From NCBI RefSeq assembly GCF_019059575.1, contig NW_024881592.1, positions 992,001-1,056,000 on the forward strand: a stretch of 64,000 nt of DNA. The letters are read 5' to 3'. The position numbers and the translations under genes were made by a program. Below are positions 61,929 to 64,000 of the stretch, in pieces. Each line of letters opens with the position of its first letter. The first letter of the stretch is position 1. Source of the DNA: Amphibalanus amphitrite (Eukaryota; Arthropoda; Thecostraca; Balanomorpha; Balanidae). Below the pieces are notes generated by a model. The model saw only the letters and a program-made list of their open reading frames with translations, had not been told where the DNA came from and searched no databases.

Positions 61929-62880
61929 TTAACCCTCGCACGACCAGGCCATTTCTCATAACACGAACGACCAGGGGGGGGGTTGTTACGACCCCCCCCC
62001 TGGCGTTTCGAAACGGAAGGTCGTAGAGCTTAGCGGAAAAAACCAACGGATTGCTCTCAACGAGATCTCGCGATTGGTGGTATATTTTTTGGTCCTAGGT
62101 CAACATTTGACCTACTTTTGACCGGTCAAAGGTCAAATTTTCGGAAAAATAGACTTTTTTTCAACTTTCCGCGGCGATTGCGGCAAAACGGTGGGAGATA
62201 TCGACTTGAAACCTTCACTATCGTGTTCCTTGATCAATTCTCTATCGTTTGGTATGTATTTCGTTTCCCTACCTCTAAAAATGGCGCGTTGGGAGCGCCG
62301 AAAGTCGGCAAGGTCACAGTCGGCGGCAGAAATTCGAAAAATCAAAATTTAAATTTTTGAAATCTGATTGTATTTTTGGATTTGGGAGGTCCATTTGCTC
62401 CCTATAGAAGCTAATATTGCTGCATATTCCCATTGAGGTGACAAGAATTAGCAAAATAGTGGTTCGGGCGCTTTTCAAAAATAGTACCGGACGCTGTTCC
62501 TCTTGTGACGTCATAACTCCGTGACCTGACCTGACCTGGTCAAGTTTCTTGCACCACACGATGGCCAATACTTGCCCCAACATGCATGGGAAGTTTCATG
62601 ACGATCCATCAAACAATGTGGATAGCATCAGCAGAAAACCTCGGGACTCGGTACACACTTCGTGAAAATCCGGCCGGAGGCTGTACCTCTTATGACGTCA
62701 TAACTCCGTGACCTGACATGACCCGATCAATTTTTTTCGGCAAAAGATGCGCAAGGGTTGCCCCAGAGGGTATTGAAAATTTCAGCCCGCTACGACAAGC
62801 CGTTTAGCGTGCACTTCGAAAAAACCTCAGGGGGGGGGGGGTTGATACACCCCCCCCCCCCCTAGGCGTTCTAGGGTTAA
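61929..62880. mobile_element. piggyBac-like MITE (TTAA), 952 bp
   Basis: TTAACCCTCGCACGACCAGG at the left; the right end CCTAGGCGTTCTAGGGTTAA is more diverged. G-run/C-run stems at 61974-62000 and 62830-62862. Words TGACCTGACC are present but fewer than in other copies. Confidence 0.78.
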
Positions 62881-62921
62881 CAAATACAACATAAGGACGA
62901 CGCTCTTTGATGCCTTAAGGT

Positions 62922-63816
62922 CGTTCTCCACGGTACATGTTTTGCGCGTTTTTAATGACGTTTTAACGCTTTTTTGATGTTTTGCGAGTTTTTCATGATC
63001 CGGCGTTGATCTGTACCATTAAATTACACGGTGCCATCTCCACGGCGGAAGATTTGTCAAAAATCGAAAAACGCGTGGCTTCATAAAATCAAAAAACTGC
63101 AAAACTCGTAAAACGCGTCAGGTTGTGTCATGCAAAACTCGTAAAACCTTTAAAAAACGCAAAACTCTCATTTGTAAAACGCGCGATTTTATCCAAACAT
63201 TTGGATCGAATGAAAGTTTTCCGGTTTTTGAGAAGGCTAAAGAGGTAATCCTTCTGCTATTAATACCATTTTACGGTGAAATGGATGCAATGGAAAGTGT
63301 GGAAAGCGATGAAACGCAATTTGATTAAGCCAATGATCATGGTAAGTACTCAGACAACCATACCAATAACTTCTGGTACTATTCCAACGATGTGGATGTC
63401 AAATAGTTACATAGTGAGTCTATGGATAACAGATATAACGATATCAGAGCATTTCAGATAATTGATAATTAACTGATGTCATAGCGGTGATAACAATAGG
63501 GTAACGTGATGATACTCCAATAACTATCTTTACAGCGAAAATCGAGGGGTTAATAGAAGCCGTGCGCCAGATACCTACCCTGTGGGACAAGAGGGCCACG
63601 GCATACAGCGCACGAAGGGCGGAGAAAGATGTTCTTTCTCTGAAATTGAAATTGTTGTGAAATTGTAATTGTTCTGAAAGACTGACAAACAAAAACCGTA
63701 AAAAGCGAAAAACTCGCAAAACTCGCAAAAGCGTCTGTTAAAAAGCGAAAAAAGCGCAAAACTCTCGTTTGCTAAAACGCGTAAAAACCGAAAATGTTTA
63801 CACGTGGAGACAGAAC
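62922..63816. mobile_element. TIR element with many AAAACGCG / AAAACTCG subterminal words
   Basis: The left end CGTTCTCCACGGTACATG and right end TACACGTGGAGACAGAAC are inverted. Both flanks (62940-63180; 63690-63800) are filled with short words such as TTTTGCGCGTTT, AAAACTCG and AAAACGCG in opposite orientations, like transposase-binding subterminal repeats. The target duplication is not clear. Confidence 0.65.
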
Positions 63817-63929
63817 TTTATACCTATAGTAAGGAATGGATTATCATCCATAGTTTAAAAATACATATATAACTATAGTGATCCATATATAACTAAAAGC
63901 CAAGGGAGTCTTAGCCATGGGTGGAGAAC

Positions 63930-64000
63930 CTGCCCCGGCCACCCCGGCCGTGGCCGGGGTAACTTTCAGCCTACCCCGGCGCGGCCGGGGTAACTTTTCC
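63930..64000. repeat. GGCCGGGGTAACTTT repeat, cut by the window edge
   Basis: GGCCGGGGTAACTTT occurs twice (63951, 63982) with an inverted CCCCGGCC nearby. It is probably the end of a dispersed element. Confidence 0.5.

Overview
This is animal nuclear DNA: multi-exon genes with GT-AG introns, densely packed with short transposons. The genes, the SLCO/OATP transporter type and the Mag-like Ty3/Gypsy retrotransposon fit an invertebrate, most likely an arthropod and perhaps a crustacean. The species cannot be fixed from the sequence alone.

Layout. (1) 642-1261, + strand: the last two coding exons of Axin, encoding the C-terminal DIX domain. (2) 6664-21179, + strand: a complete ten-exon organic anion transporter gene. 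The exons join with consistent phases into 698 codons plus a stop and include a Kazal-type cysteine-rich loop. (3) 26471-31791, - strand: a complete, probably young Ty3/Gypsy-type LTR retrotransposon with identical 280-bp LTRs, a 5-bp target duplication and one uninterrupted 1529-residue Gag-Pol frame. (4) 33410-40454, - strand: a complete eight-exon bystin gene (438 codons plus stop), a 40S ribosome assembly factor. (5) 57705-57780, + strand: a probable first coding exon carrying a signal peptide, whose gene would continue past the window. These genes have no evident shared pathway and no operon-like arrangement.

Much of the remaining DNA is small transposons. The main family has TTAA targets, CCC/GGG ends, runs of G facing runs of C near both ends, and interiors rich in the pentamer AGGTC/GACCT (full or partial copies near 3000, 14668, 21529, 22798, 22832, 40819, 48439, 50022, 51067, 53013, 56136 and 61929). 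hAT-like elements with 8-bp target duplications, TA-flanked mariner-like elements, two copies of a tRNA-derived SINE and a near-perfect 233-bp foldback are also present. Several are nested, which gives a readable order of insertion.

The most unusual signal is that many splice junctions of the transporter gene, and at least one of bystin, are flanked by short tandem copies of the exon edge with its splice site (periods about 43-80 bp). They form arrays of decoy donors and acceptors. The arrays I translated would shift the frame or bring in a stop codon.
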